Shown here one piece after another: positions 25,934 to 34,326 of a stretch of 64,000 nucleotides of DNA. The notes under the pieces were generated by a model, which saw only the letters and a program-made list of their open reading frames with translations, made no database searches and was not told the DNA's origin. This DNA is from Streptomyces graminofaciens (GTDB lineage: Bacteria > Actinomycetota > Actinomycetes > Streptomycetales > Streptomycetaceae): NCBI RefSeq assembly GCF_030294945.1, contig NZ_AP018448.1:10574501-10638500 (forward strand). The letters run 5' to 3'. Positions within the stretch are counted from its first letter, which is position 1. The number at the start of each line of letters is the position of its first letter. Both the position numbers and the translations under genes were made by a program.

Positions 25934-27214
25934 TCACCCCTCCCGCGCCGCCGCGCACACCGCGCGCGCGATCCGCGCCACGTCCTCGTCGCCCGTGACG
26001 TACGGCGGCATCGTGTAGACGAGATCCCGGAACGGCCGCAGCCACACGCCCTCGCGCACCGCGGCCGCCGTGGCCGCCCTCATGTCCACCTCGTGGTCGA
26101 GCTGCACGACACCGATCGCGCCGAGCACCCGTACGTCCTTCACACCAGGGAGGTCCGAAGCCGGTGCCAGCTCCTCCCGCAGGCCCGCCTCGATCCGCTT
26201 GACCTCCGAAAGCCAGTCCTGGCCCAGCAGCAGATCGATCGACGCGCCGGCGACGGCCGCCGCGAGCGGGTTGCCCATGAAGGTGGGCCCGTGGGCCAGT
26301 ACCGGCACCTCGCCCCGCGAGATCCCGTCGGCCACTGCTGCCGTGCACAGGGTCGCCGCCAGCGTCAGATAACCGCCGGTGAGCGCCTTGCCCACGCACA
26401 TCACATCCGGCGTGACCGCCGCGTGCTCCGCCGCGAACAGCGCGCCCGTGCGCCCGAACCCGGTCGCGATCTCGTCGAACACCAGCAGCACGCCGTGCGC
26501 GTCGCACGCCTCGCGCAGCACCCGCAGATACGCGGGGGAGTGGAAGCGCATCCCGCCCGCGCCCTGCACGACCGGCTCGACGATCACGGCCGCCAGTTCG
26601 TCCGCGTGCCGCTCGATCGCCGCACGCAACTGATCGGCGTACGACTCCTCGTACGCGACCGGTGGCGGGCCGACGAACACCTGCCGGGGCAGCACCCCGG
26701 TCCACAGCTCGTGCATCCCGCCCTCGGGGTCGCACACCGACATCGGCTGCCAGGTGTCGCCGTGGTAGCCGCCGCGCCAGGTCAGCAGGCGCTGCTTGCC
26801 GGGGCGGCCCAGCGAACGCCAGTACTGGAGGCACATCTTGACCGCGACCTCGACCGACACCGAGCCCGAGTCGGCCAGGAAGACATGCTCCAGACCCTCG
26901 GGGGAGATGTCGACCAGGCGCTTCGCGAGCCGTACGGCGGGCTCGTGCGTGAGCCCGCCGAACATCACATGGCTCATCCGGGCGAGCTGCCCGTGCGCGG
27001 CCTCGTTGAGCACCGGGTGGTTGTAGCCGTGGATGGCCGACCACCAGGACGACATGCCGTCGACCAGCTCGCCCGAACCGTCCGCGAGCCGCAGCCGGAC
27101 CCCGCTCGCCGACTCCACGACGAGCGGTTCGACCCGGCCGGGCATGGGCCCGTACGGATGCCAGACGTGCCGCCGGTCGAGATCCAGCAGCTCGGAGACC
27201 GGCAGATCAGGCAT
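25934..27214 (-). CDS. bioA: Adenosylmethionine--8-amino-7-oxononanoate aminotransferase
   Basis: PLP enzyme making 7,8-diaminopelargonate with SAM as amino donor. About 426 residues; WHPYGPM near residue 18, [14 protein letters not shown] near 54, [12 protein letters not shown] near 116, [11 protein letters not shown] (Asp binding the PLP nitrogen) near 245, and [15 protein letters not shown] with the Schiff-base Lys near 275. These are BioA-specific. The ATG at 27214 overlaps the bioB stop by 8 bp (ATGCCTGA). Confidence 0.96.
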   Translation of the reverse strand: MPDLPVSELLDLDRRHVWHPYGPMPGRVEPLVVESASGVRLRLADGSGELVDGMSSWWSAIHGYNHPVLNEAAHGQLARMSHVMFGGLTHEPAVRLAKRLVDISPEGLEHVFLADSGSVSVEVAVKMCLQYWRSLGRPGKQRLLTWRGGYHGDTWQPMSVCDPEGGMHELWTGVLPRQVFVGPPPVAYEESYADQLRAAIERHADELAAVIVEPVVQGAGGMRFHSPAYLRVLREACDAHGVLLVFDEIATGFGRTGALFAAEHAAVTPDVMCVGKALTGGYLTLAATLCTAAVADGISRGEVPVLAHGPTFMGNPLAAAVAGASIDLLLGQDWLSEVKRIEAGLREELAPASDLPGVKDVRVLGAIGVVQLDHEVDMRAATAAAVREGVWLRPFRDLVYTMPPYVTGDEDVARIARAVCAAAREG

Positions 27215-28421
27215 TGGGCGCGAGATCCGTTCCGGCACCCCGGCGGCGTACGGCGACCAGGTCCGTACGCGCCTCGTTCGCCTTCGCAGCGGACGCGGCG
27301 GCGGGAACGGATCCGCAGACTCCGCCGCCCTCGTGGGACCCGCAGCCGCCCCCCGTGCCCTCGTGCGACCCGCATCCGGCGTTTTCCGCCGACCCGCACC
27401 CGCTGACCACCGCACTCGCCCGGTGTTCCGGCAGGGTCACCTGGTCCGCGCCCTCCACCTCGAACCCGGCGTCGGCGATCATCTCCAGGTCGGCCTTGCC
27501 GGCCTGGCCCTCGGTGGTGAGGTAGTCGCCGAGGAAGATCGAGTTGGCCAGGTGCAGGGCGAGCGGCTGCATCGTGCGGAGATGGACCTCGCGGCCGCCC
27601 GCGATACGCACCTCGACGTCCGGGCAGACGAAGCGCACCATGGCCAGAATCCGTAGACAGCGCTGCGGGGTGAGGTTCCACTCCTTGGCCAGCGGGGTGC
27701 CCTCGACCGGGATCAGGAAGTTCACCGGGACCGAGTCCGGGTCCAGTTCGCGCAGCGAGAAGACCACGTCGACCAGGTCCTCGTCGCTCTCGCCCATGCC
27801 CGCGATCAGCCCGGAACAGGCCGAAAGACCGGCCGAGTGCGCCTTCTGTACGGTGTCGACACGGTCGGCGTACGTATGCGTGCTCGTGATGTCGCCGTAC
27901 GTCGCCTCGGACGTGTTGAGGTTGTGGTTGTACGCATCCGCCCCGGCCTCGCGCAGTCGCTCGGCCTGGCCCTCGGAGAGCAGACCGAGGCAGGCGCACA
28001 CCTCGACGCCCTCGTTCGCTTCCTTGATCGCCTTGATGGTGTCGGAGACCCGGTCCACGTCCCGGTCGGTCGGGCCCCGGCCACTGGCCACCAGACAGAC
28101 TCGCTTGGCGCCACCCGCCAAACCGGCGGCGGCGGCCTCGGAGGCCTGGTCCGGCTTGAGCCAGGTGTACTTGAGGATGCCGGTGGTGGAGCCGAGCCGC
28201 TGAGAACAGTAGGAACAGTCCTCGGGGCACAGGCCGGACTTCAGGTTGACCAGGTAGTTCAGCTTCACCCGGCGTCCGAACCAGTGCCGGCGCACCTTGC
28301 CGGCCGCGGTCACCACGTCGAGCAGGTCGTCGTCGGAGGTGGCAAGCACGGCGAGCGCCTCGGCACGGCTCGGCGACTCGCGCCGAAGCCCCTTGTCCAC
28401 CAGCGTGTTCAGCAGGTCCAT
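27207..28421 (-). CDS. bioB: Biotin synthase with Cys/Gly/His-rich C-terminal tail
   Basis: Radical-SAM enzyme inserting sulfur into dethiobiotin. 404 residues from ATG 28421. The cluster motif CPEDCSYC is at residues 65-72, with YNHNLNTS and the GGREVHLR segment downstream. Most BioB proteins end soon after residue 340; this one adds about 60 residues containing two GCGSHEG units and two further Cys-Gly pairs. The tail could bind iron or another metal (inference). First gene of bioB-bioA-bioD, divergent from bioF. Confidence 0.95.
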   Translation of the reverse strand: MDLLNTLVDKGLRRESPSRAEALAVLATSDDDLLDVVTAAGKVRRHWFGRRVKLNYLVNLKSGLCPEDCSYCSQRLGSTTGILKYTWLKPDQASEAAAAGLAGGAKRVCLVASGRGPTDRDVDRVSDTIKAIKEANEGVEVCACLGLLSEGQAERLREAGADAYNHNLNTSEATYGDITSTHTYADRVDTVQKAHSAGLSACSGLIAGMGESDEDLVDVVFSLRELDPDSVPVNFLIPVEGTPLAKEWNLTPQRCLRILAMVRFVCPDVEVRIAGGREVHLRTMQPLALHLANSIFLGDYLTTEGQAGKADLEMIADAGFEVEGADQVTLPEHRASAVVSGCGSAENAGCGSHEGTGGGCGSHEGGGVCGSVPAAASAAKANEARTDLVAVRRRGAGTDLAPNA

Positions 28422-28596
28422 GAGAGCCGATCCTGTCCTACGCGGTGGCCCCGGGCCAAGGATGGTTCGTACAAGAGAGTCCGTAAGACGTGTGGGTATT
28501 GCCACATCGTGGGTGGTTGATCGTGCGGCTAGGGTCTGTGAACTGCCTACAAAAGCACCCGCTCCGTGGGCGGCCCACACCACCCCGGAGGGACCC

Positions 28597-29724
28597 ATGG
28601 CGTTCGGCTGGATCGACGAGCAGGCGGCCGTGCGCCGCCGCGCCGGGCTCGTACGGACGCTGCGGCCCCGTCCGGCCGAGTCGCCGCTGCTGGACCTCGC
28701 GAGCAACGACTATCTGGGCCTGGCCCGGCACCCCGAGATCACCGAGGGCGCCGCCGAGGCCGCCCGCAGGTGGGGCGGCGGTGCCACCGGCTCCCGGCTC
28801 GTCACCGGCACCACCGAACTGCACGGCGAGTTGGAGCGGGAGCTGGCCGACTTCACCGGCTTCGAGGCGGCCCTGGTCTTCTCCTCCGGCTACGCGGCCA
28901 ACCTCGCCGCCGTGACCGCCCTCGCCCCCCACGGCTCCCTCGTCGTCTCGGACGCGGGCAACCACGCCTCGCTCATCGACGGCTGCCGACTGGCCCGGGG
29001 CACCACCCAGGTCGTGGCCCACGCCGACCCGGAGGCCGTCCGCAAGGCGCTCGGCACCCATGCCGGGCCCGCCGTCGCGGTCTCCGACACCGTCTTCTCG
29101 GTGGACGGGGACGCCGCCCCGCTGGCCGAACTGGCTGCCGCGTGCCGTGAGTACGGCGCCGGGCTCGTCGTGGACGACGCCCACGGCCTGGGCGTACTGG
29201 GCGACGGTGGCCGGGGTGCCCCGTACGCGGCGGGGCTCGCGGGCGCCCCCGACGTCGTCGTGACGGTCACGCTGTCGAAGTCCCTGGGCAGCCAGGGCGG
29301 CGCCGTCCTCGGCCCGGCGCACGTCATCGACCACCTGGTCAACGCGGCCCGTACGTTCATCTTCGACACGGGCCTCGCCCCGGCCGCCACCGGCGCCGCC
29401 CTGGCCGCGCTCAGGCTGCTGCGCCGTGAGCCGGAGCGGGCCGCGCGGGCCCGTGAGGTGGCGAGGGAACTGCACACACGGCTGACGGCGTCGGGCCATG
29501 AAGCGGTGCGGCCCGACGCCGCCGTGGTGTCCGTGCGCGCGCCGTCTGCGGATCAGGCGGTGCGATGGGCGGCGGACTGCCGTACGGCGGGGCTCGCCGT
29601 CGGCTGCTTCCGCCCACCGTCCGTGCCCGACGGCATCTCGAGGCTGCGGCTGACCGCCCGCGCGGATCTCACCGAGGGGCAGATCGACCGAGCCGTGGGG
29701 ATCATCGGCGATACGCGACCGTGA
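28597..29724 (+). CDS. bioF: 8-amino-7-oxononanoate synthase
   Basis: PLP enzyme condensing pimeloyl-thioester with alanine, the first committed step of biotin ring formation. 375 residues from ATG 28597, preceded by GGAGGG. Motifs: [14 protein letters not shown] (about 34-47), GTGSR-like [12 protein letters not shown] (about 61-72), [12 protein letters not shown] (about 193-204) and [13 protein letters not shown] with Schiff-base Lys (about 226). It is transcribed divergently from bioBAD across a 175-bp spacer in which I found no certain operator. Confidence 0.95.
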   Translation: MAFGWIDEQAAVRRRAGLVRTLRPRPAESPLLDLASNDYLGLARHPEITEGAAEAARRWGGGATGSRLVTGTTELHGELERELADFTGFEAALVFSSGYAANLAAVTALAPHGSLVVSDAGNHASLIDGCRLARGTTQVVAHADPEAVRKALGTHAGPAVAVSDTVFSVDGDAAPLAELAAACREYGAGLVVDDAHGLGVLGDGGRGAPYAAGLAGAPDVVVTVTLSKSLGSQGGAVLGPAHVIDHLVNAARTFIFDTGLAPAATGAALAALRLLRREPERAARAREVARELHTRLTASGHEAVRPDAAVVSVRAPSADQAVRWAADCRTAGLAVGCFRPPSVPDGISRLRLTARADLTEGQIDRAVGIIGDTRP

Positions 29725-29775
29725 GTCGGCGTCCCGGCCGTGCTCGCCAAGGGCGATGGTGCTGGGCGCTCTCGC

Positions 29776-30000
29776 TTACCGAAGCGCGGTGAGGAACCCC
29801 TCCCAGGCTCCGGGGGCGAACAGCAGGGCGGGCCCCGCCGTGTTCTTGGAGTCGCGTACGGCGACCAGTCCGGCCCAGGGGCCGGGGCACGGCCGGGCGG
29901 TCTCGACGCAGTTGTTCATTCCGGTGCTGCGGCTGCTGCGCACCCATCGCACACCGCGCAGCGCGGTACTGGTGGGTACGTTCCGAGGCAGTGCGGACAT
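29776..30000 (-). CDS. DUF397 small protein of a whiJ-like trio
   Basis: 74 residues. WVRSSRSTGMNNCVETA (about 20-36) matches the DUF397 signature, ending GPALLFAPGAWEGFL. In Streptomyces such AbaA-like small acidic proteins accompany WhiJ-like HTH/DUF5753 regulators and may be their antagonists. It starts 10 bp after the stop of the upstream HTH gene, so the two are probably co-transcribed. Confidence 0.88.
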   Translation of the reverse strand: MSALPRNVPTSTALRGVRWVRSSRSTGMNNCVETARPCPGPWAGLVAVRDSKNTAGPALLFAPGAWEGFLTALR

Positions 30001-30010
30001 TGGTGCCTCC

Positions 30011-30880
30011 TTACGCGCCGTCGGCCGACTCGGCCAGTCCGGCGATGTAATCCAACGATTCCTCGGGCGAAAGGGCGTGGATCTGAAGGGTGTCGAAGGC
30101 CTCCACATAAGCCTTGAGGTCTTCTTTCCGCTCGAGGTAGAGGCTACTCGTCAAGTGGTCGAGAACAACGACGTCCAGATCGGATGTGCTCCGAAATGAG
30201 AAGATTACGTAAGGCCCGGTGATGCCGATATGCGCCCCGGCAGTGAACGGCAGCACCTGCAGCCGCACTTGGGGAAGCGCCGCGGCCTCGGCCAGTCGGC
30301 GCAACTGACGGGCCATGACCTCGGGTCCGCCCACCTCACGCCGGAGAACCGCCTCGTCGAGCACGGCGCTCAGCTCCATCGGCGGATCCGCCCGCAGGAC
30401 GTCCTGCCGCGCGAGCCGTACCTCCACGAGGGCGTCGAGTTTGTCGTCTTCCAGCCCCTCCACCGCGGCCCGGGTGACCGCCCGGGCGTACTCCGGGATC
30501 TGCAGAAGCCCGGGCACCACCGAGGTCTCCAGTGTCCGCATCCCGCTGGCCTGGGACTCCAGACTGATGAAATCGCGGTACGTCGGCGGCAGTACCCCGC
30601 GGTACGCGTGCCACCAGTTGTGCCGCCCGCCGCCGTCCTCCGAGCCGGCGAGCGCCAGGAGCAACTCCCGTAGCTCGGAGTCGTCGATCCCGTATGCGTC
30701 CAGCAGGACCCGCACGTCCGCCGGCTTCACCCCGCTGGCGCCGGTCTCGATCCGGCTCACCTTGGACTGGTGCCAGTCCACGAGCCGGGCGGCCTGGGTG
30801 CTGGTGAGGCCGGCCCCGGTGCGCAGATCACGTAGCTCGGCGCCGAGCTTGCGGCGACGTACCGCCGGACCGTATTGCAT
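30011..30880 (-). CDS. WhiJ-like HTH (XRE) regulator with DUF5753 domain
   Basis: 289 residues from ATG 30880 (RBS AAGGAGAAACCC). N-terminal XRE-type HTH (about 11-68: LGAELRDLRTGAGLTSTQAARLVDWHQSKVSRIETG); C-terminal DUF5753 (about 95-280) with VVPGLLQIPEYARA, then LQVLPFTAGAHIGITGPYVIFSF. WhiJ-type proteins repress developmental genes and are paired with DUF397 proteins and, often, an RsbW-like ATPase, as here. Confidence 0.9.
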   Translation of the reverse strand: MQYGPAVRRRKLGAELRDLRTGAGLTSTQAARLVDWHQSKVSRIETGASGVKPADVRVLLDAYGIDDSELRELLLALAGSEDGGGRHNWWHAYRGVLPPTYRDFISLESQASGMRTLETSVVPGLLQIPEYARAVTRAAVEGLEDDKLDALVEVRLARQDVLRADPPMELSAVLDEAVLRREVGGPEVMARQLRRLAEAAALPQVRLQVLPFTAGAHIGITGPYVIFSFRSTSDLDVVVLDHLTSSLYLERKEDLKAYVEAFDTLQIHALSPEESLDYIAGLAESADGA

Positions 30881-30986
30881 GGGTTTCTCCTTCCGCCCGG
30901 CGCGTGCTGGTCGGGTGACGCAGAGGATGGACCGAGAGTCCACCCGAATACGGTCGGCCGTCGGAGAGTTCACCGCTTCGAGCGAC

Positions 30987-31002
30987 AGATATATGCATAT
31001 CT
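30987..31002. promoter_or_regulatory. AT-rich palindrome between whiJ-like regulator and ATPase genes
   Basis: AGATATATGCATATCT (30987-31002) contains the perfect 10-bp palindrome ATATGCATAT in otherwise GC-rich DNA. It sits centrally in the 248-bp divergent spacer and is a natural candidate for the regulator's operator (inference). Confidence 0.5.
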
Positions 31003-31128
31003 TGGTGGATCGCCACTCGTTGTGGCCCAGGTGATGGCACTCTGGCGCGAAGCACCAGTTCCGGGACCGTACTCGAACCAACCGCTCCGTGTCGGACACC
31101 GGTCCCGTGGGAAAGGGACGACCTCGCC

Positions 31129-31587
31129 ATGGCAGACCACCAGGAAGCATCCGTCACTCTGCCGAGCGATCCCGCCTCGGTGTCCGCTGCCCGTAGATAC
31201 GTCGCCAACGTGCTGGCCGAATGGGGCCTGCCGAGCGACACGGACACCGCCGACACCGTGCGCCTGATCGTGTCCGAACTCGCCACCAACGCCGTCCAGC
31301 ACACGTTCGGTCAATCGCCCACCTTCACCGTCGACCTCGCGCTCGACCGCGACGAGCGGCTGCACATCGGTGTCACCGACAGCCATCCGCGCTTTCCGAA
31401 ACGTCTGCCCGCCGCCGTCCAGCAGGACAACGGCCGGGGCATGGTCATCATCCGCTGGCTGACCGCCGAGTGCGGCGGCAGGCTGAGCGTCAGACCCACG
31501 CGGGAGGGCGGCAAGACGGTGGCGATCGAGCTGCCGTGGGCGGCGCCGGTACAGCCGGTCAGGGCCGGCGGACAGCAGGAGCCCTGA
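31129..31587 (+). CDS. RsbW-like ATP-binding protein (HATPase_c) of the whiJ-like trio
   Basis: 152 residues. GHKL ATPase motifs: N-box LIVSELATNAVQHT (about 44-57), G1 GVTDSHPR (Asp), and G2 NGRGMVIIRWLTAE (about 101-114). It resembles the anti-sigma-like ATPases (PF13581) that abound in Streptomyces, many of them next to WhiJ-like and DUF397 genes. It may bind a sigma factor, anti-sigma antagonist or the WhiJ-like protein. Divergent from the HTH gene. Confidence 0.88.
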   Translation: MADHQEASVTLPSDPASVSAARRYVANVLAEWGLPSDTDTADTVRLIVSELATNAVQHTFGQSPTFTVDLALDRDERLHIGVTDSHPRFPKRLPAAVQQDNGRGMVIIRWLTAECGGRLSVRPTREGGKTVAIELPWAAPVQPVRAGGQQEP

Positions 31588-31651
31588 AGGGGCCGTGGGA
31601 CGACAGCGGCCCTCGGTGCTGTCGCGCGAGGGCCGGTGTCCGGTGTGGAGC

Positions 31652-31681
31652 GGGCGGCGGCAGGACGCGCCGCCACCGCCC
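31652..31681. terminator. Two-way terminator hairpin
   Basis: GGGCGGCGG (31652-31660) can pair with the region 31669-31681 (GC-CGCC-A-CCGCCC), with one bulged A, between the convergent ATPase and NlpC/P60 genes. Confidence 0.55.
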
Positions 31682-31693
31682 GTCAGCGGCGGA

Positions 31694-32167
31694 TCAGACG
31701 ACCCGGCCGTACCAGACGCTCTTCGTCCATATCTTTTCGAGCTTCACGACGTCACCCGTCTTCGGCGAGTGCCAGATCTTTCCCTTCCCGGCGTAGATAC
31801 CGACGTGGTAGACGTTCGAGCCCGAGTGGAAGAAGACGAGATCTCCGAGCGTGCGTTTGCTCGATGAGATGTGCTTCGTCTTGTTGTACTGCTGCTGAGC
31901 AGTACGGGGCAGCTTCTTGCCCGCCTTCTTGAACGAGTAGAGGGTCAGCCCTGAGCAGTCGAACCTGCCCGGGCCCGTGGCGCCGTACTTGTACGGGGAA
32001 CCCTTCTTCGAAGCCGCGACCTGTAGTGCCTTCGACGCCGGTGTGGCCGCCTCGGCGTCGGATACGACGCCCGGGGCCAGGATGCTGCCGCCCACGGCGG
32101 CGATGGTGAGAGCCGAGGCCGTGCCGGCCCGGGTCAACAGCGACGGGACACGATTCAGCGCAGTCAT
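31694..32167 (-). CDS. Secreted NlpC/P60 (C40) peptidoglycan hydrolase
   Basis: 157 residues from ATG 32167 (RBS GAAGGG). A signal peptide ends around DAEAA (near residue 41). The NlpC/P60 domain follows, with catalytic Cys in RFDCSGLTLYSF, His in VYHVGIYAG and the third residue in WHSPKTGD. It cleaves stem peptides in the cell wall. A c-di-AMP (ydaO) riboswitch precedes it, as for other Streptomyces wall hydrolases. Confidence 0.92.
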   Translation of the reverse strand: MTALNRVPSLLTRAGTASALTIAAVGGSILAPGVVSDAEAATPASKALQVAASKKGSPYKYGATGPGRFDCSGLTLYSFKKAGKKLPRTAQQQYNKTKHISSSKRTLGDLVFFHSGSNVYHVGIYAGKGKIWHSPKTGDVVKLEKIWTKSVWYGRVV

Positions 32168-32182
32168 GCGCAACCCTTCGTC

Positions 32183-32376
32183 AGCCGCCTGTGAAGGATG
32201 ACCTGTCGGATTCGGGCTGGCGAAGTTGCCCGGCCGCGTGACGCGGCTTCACCCCAAGGGCTGCTCGGCCCGGTCATGGCGTGACCGTTCCGGCGACCCG
32301 TCGTGCTTGGGTCCTCCACTCCTGCCGATGCACTCCTGTCGACCGGTCATCCGGGCGGCGGCAGGACTCGGCGTCC
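32183..32376 (-). ncRNA. ydaO-yuaA class c-di-AMP riboswitch
   Basis: Read on the minus strand, the leader of the NlpC/P60 gene holds the conserved blocks of this class in order: CGCCGAGTCC at the 5' side (around 32364-32373), TTGGGGTGAA, a GCCGCG/CGCGGC stem, then AGCCCGAATCCGACAG followed by GTCATCC and AGGCGG (about 32184-32225). CGCC at the 5' end can pair with GGCG at the 3' end as P1. In actinobacteria c-di-AMP binding turns such wall-hydrolase genes off. Boundaries are approximate. Confidence 0.85.
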
Positions 32377-32826
32377 ACCCGGATCGCCCCGCCGCTGTGG
32401 CGGGGGCTTGTCGTCAGGAAGGGATCTTGACGCACCGAAGCCGGAAAATCCCAACGGAATCGGGGATTTGTGGCCTTACTCACCACTCGCCCGATCGGGT
32501 GGACAGGGTGTTTTCGGTGCTGTTGTCCACCCGGTCGAGGAGCCCCGCACCTGCACCGGAACAAATCATTCCGGCCCTGACGTAGGCGCGTTGCGCAACT
32601 GCGAAGGGCCTTCGGGGAGGATGCCCCGCTAGGCCTTTCGAGTGACGACATCCGGTCCGTATGCCAACTGGTCCGGACGTCTCCTCGGCCCATCAGTACG
32701 GCCGGCGACCCCGGATCGGTTCAGACCGGTTCGAATTCGGGTGAGTTCGGCTTGGTCGGCGCGGCTTCGTGCGGGTGTGGACGGAGCGCTTCGGTGTGGC
32801 TTTCACGCGGCTTCGGGGCGGCCGGA
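32377..32826. other. Intergenic region upstream of the riboswitch
   Basis: 450 bp between the riboswitch and the small gene downstream of clpP. It should contain the promoter of the riboswitch transcript, but I cannot place one firmly. Short stems such as CGTTGCGCAACTGCG occur around 32589. No ORF with family-like sequence is seen. Confidence 0.5.
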
Positions 32827-33132
32827 TCAACTGTCGGAATCGGGCGGCAGGGTGACCCGGGCCGCGCGTCGTTCTCCGTCGAGGACGCGCAGGGCCCGCG
32901 CCATGGTTGCGGCATGCACTTCATGTTCGCCCCGGCTGTGCATCAACTCAAGTGCGTCGCGCAGCGCGTGCGCCTTTGCGACCAGAGCCTGCGCCGCCCG
33001 CAGCCCGCGATAGGTGTCGCCGGGGCGTGCGGGATTGATCCGGCCGAGGAGGTCGACGACGTCGAGGTAGCGGTCGATCAGCTCCGCCTCGGCGCGGGTG
33101 AGGGCGGGCAGCGGCGGCAGTTCGGGGACCAT
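32827..33132 (-). CDS. Small conserved-type helical protein encoded with the ClpP paralogue
   Basis: 101 residues from ATG 33132, RBS GAGGTGA, which overlaps the clpP stop region. It is hydrophilic and helical (LTRAEAELIDRYLDVVDLLGRINPARPGDTYRGLRAAQALVAKAHALRDALELM), ending RRAARVTLPPDSDS. I recognise no domain. Its start is 7 bp past the clpP stop, so it probably works with that protein, perhaps as partner or adaptor (inference). Confidence 0.7.
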   Translation of the reverse strand: MVPELPPLPALTRAEAELIDRYLDVVDLLGRINPARPGDTYRGLRAAQALVAKAHALRDALELMHSRGEHEVHAATMARALRVLDGERRAARVTLPPDSDS

Positions 33133-33139
33133 CGGCGGC

Positions 33140-33799
33140 TCACCTCGCGCCGGGGGACGTGCCGCCCGGGAGGGTGCGCGAGGTCTTGCGGCTCGGGACG
33201 ATTCCGTCGGCGAGCCCGTACTCCACCGCTCCTTGCGCGTCGAGGAACTTGTCCCGCTCGATGTCGGCGCGGACCTGCTCGGGGTCGCGTCCCGTGTGCC
33301 GCGCGAGCAGCTCCTCCAGCATCCGGCGGTCGCGCGCCAACTCCTCGGCGCGTATGGCCAGGTCGCTCGTCTGCCCCTCGATCGGCTCGGTGAGCGCCGG
33401 CTGGCGGATCACCACCCTCGCGCCGGGCAGGACGTACCGCTTGCCCGGTGTGCCGGCCGCGAGCAGCACCGCGGCGGACGACCCCGCCTGCCCCAGGCAG
33501 ATCGTCTCCACATCGCAGGTGACGAAGCTGATGGTGTCGTAGATCGCCGTCATCGCGCGGAGCGAGCCGCCGGGGGAGTTGATGTAGAGCGAGATGTCGC
33601 GGTCCGGTGACTGGTACTCGAGGTGCATGAACTGCGCCATCACGTCGTTGGCCGAGGTGTTGTCGATCGGCGTCCCGAGGAACACGATCCGTTCCTCCAG
33701 CAGCTTCGAGTACGGATCCAGCGTCCGGTGCCCCGCACTCGTGCGCTCGGTGAACTCGGGCAGGACGTAACGGGCTGACGGTCGGTCCATTCCACCCAT
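33140..33799 (-). CDS. ClpP-family protease subunit lacking the catalytic histidine
   Basis: 219 residues from ATG 33799 (RBS GGAGG). The ClpP fold is clear: [56 protein letters not shown] with nucleophile Ser107, and [21 protein letters not shown] with the acidic residue Asp183. The usual catalytic His motif (I-H-Q-P) reads VVIRQP, with Arg132 in place of His. The subunit is therefore probably inactive or needs a partner ClpP ring. Streptomyces carry several clpP paralogues; no clpX or clpC is nearby. CTGTAAAAAATGTACAG (33834-33850) is a candidate operator. Confidence 0.9.
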   Translation of the reverse strand: MGGMDRPSARYVLPEFTERTSAGHRTLDPYSKLLEERIVFLGTPIDNTSANDVMAQFMHLEYQSPDRDISLYINSPGGSLRAMTAIYDTISFVTCDVETICLGQAGSSAAVLLAAGTPGKRYVLPGARVVIRQPALTEPIEGQTSDLAIRAEELARDRRMLEELLARHTGRDPEQVRADIERDKFLDAQGAVEYGLADGIVPSRKTSRTLPGGTSPGAR

Positions 33800-33929
33800 G
33801 GGGGCGCGCCTCCTCTGATCGGCCTCTGTGTCTCTGTAAAAAATGTACAGGACGTACGCTCCGGTGGGCATGCGGCTCGGCTGACAGCGCAAAGGGGGCT
33901 CTGCGGGCGCCCGGTCTAAGCTGGACTCC

Positions 33930-34220
33930 ATGGCCTACGAGATTCCGGTGACGCAAGCCAGGGCTGAACTCGCCGACCTGATCAACCGCGTGGTCTACGG
34001 CGGTGAGCGCGTCGTCGTGACGCGGCACGGCAAGCCCTTGGTCGCTCTGGTCTCCGCCGCCGACCTGGAGCGGCTCGAAGAGCTGGGGGAGCCCGCGGAG
34101 GAGCCGGTCGTCAGCGCGGTGTCCACGCGGGTCTCCGGCGTCCGCGAGGTCGCGTCGGCCCCGCGCGAGCAGCACCGGTTCGGGATCACGGCGGAGCATC
34201 GGGGGAGCGGCGCTTCGTAG
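33930..34220 (+). CDS. Phd/YefM-type antitoxin, no toxin adjacent
   Basis: 96 residues. The N-terminal [48 protein letters not shown] is a standard Phd/YefM DNA-binding domain. The C-terminal half is not toxin-neutraliser-like in any recognised way ([18 protein letters not shown]). TAAGCT (33917-33922) lies 7 bp before the ATG, suggesting leaderless expression. No toxin gene follows: the next gene is convergent, beyond a strong terminator. It is divergent from the ClpP paralogue. Confidence 0.88.
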   Translation: MAYEIPVTQARAELADLINRVVYGGERVVVTRHGKPLVALVSAADLERLEELGEPAEEPVVSAVSTRVSGVREVASAPREQHRFGITAEHRGSGAS

Positions 34221-34244
34221 GCGCGGCAAGGGGGCCGAAGACGT

Positions 34245-34296
34245 CGCGACGGCCGTGTGTCCCCGTACTTCGGTACGGGGACACACGGCCGTCGCG
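34245..34296. terminator. Perfect 24-bp hairpin with TTCG loop
   Basis: Arms 34245-34268 and 34273-34296 are exact inverted repeats around the tetraloop TTCG. It separates the convergent antitoxin and membrane-protein genes and should stop transcription from both sides. Confidence 0.9.
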
Positions 34297-34326
34297 TCAG
34301 CTGCCGGGGCGGCGTCGGGCGCGCGC

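Noticed and set aside
27207..27214. Identical ATGCCTGA overlaps at bioB/bioA and ureB/ureC
   Set aside because: Eight bases dictated by a start, a Pro codon start and a TGA stop; coincidence is likely and there is no functional link.
28422..28596. Possible BioQ/BirA-type operator (TGAAC...CTACA near 28540)
   Set aside because: Symmetry is poor and the match to published BioQ or BirA sites is weak, so it is not listed as a feature.
32728..32745. GGTTCGAATTC resembling a tRNA T-loop
   Set aside because: Flanking bases do not form a five-pair T-stem, and no anticodon or acceptor stem can be drawn around it.
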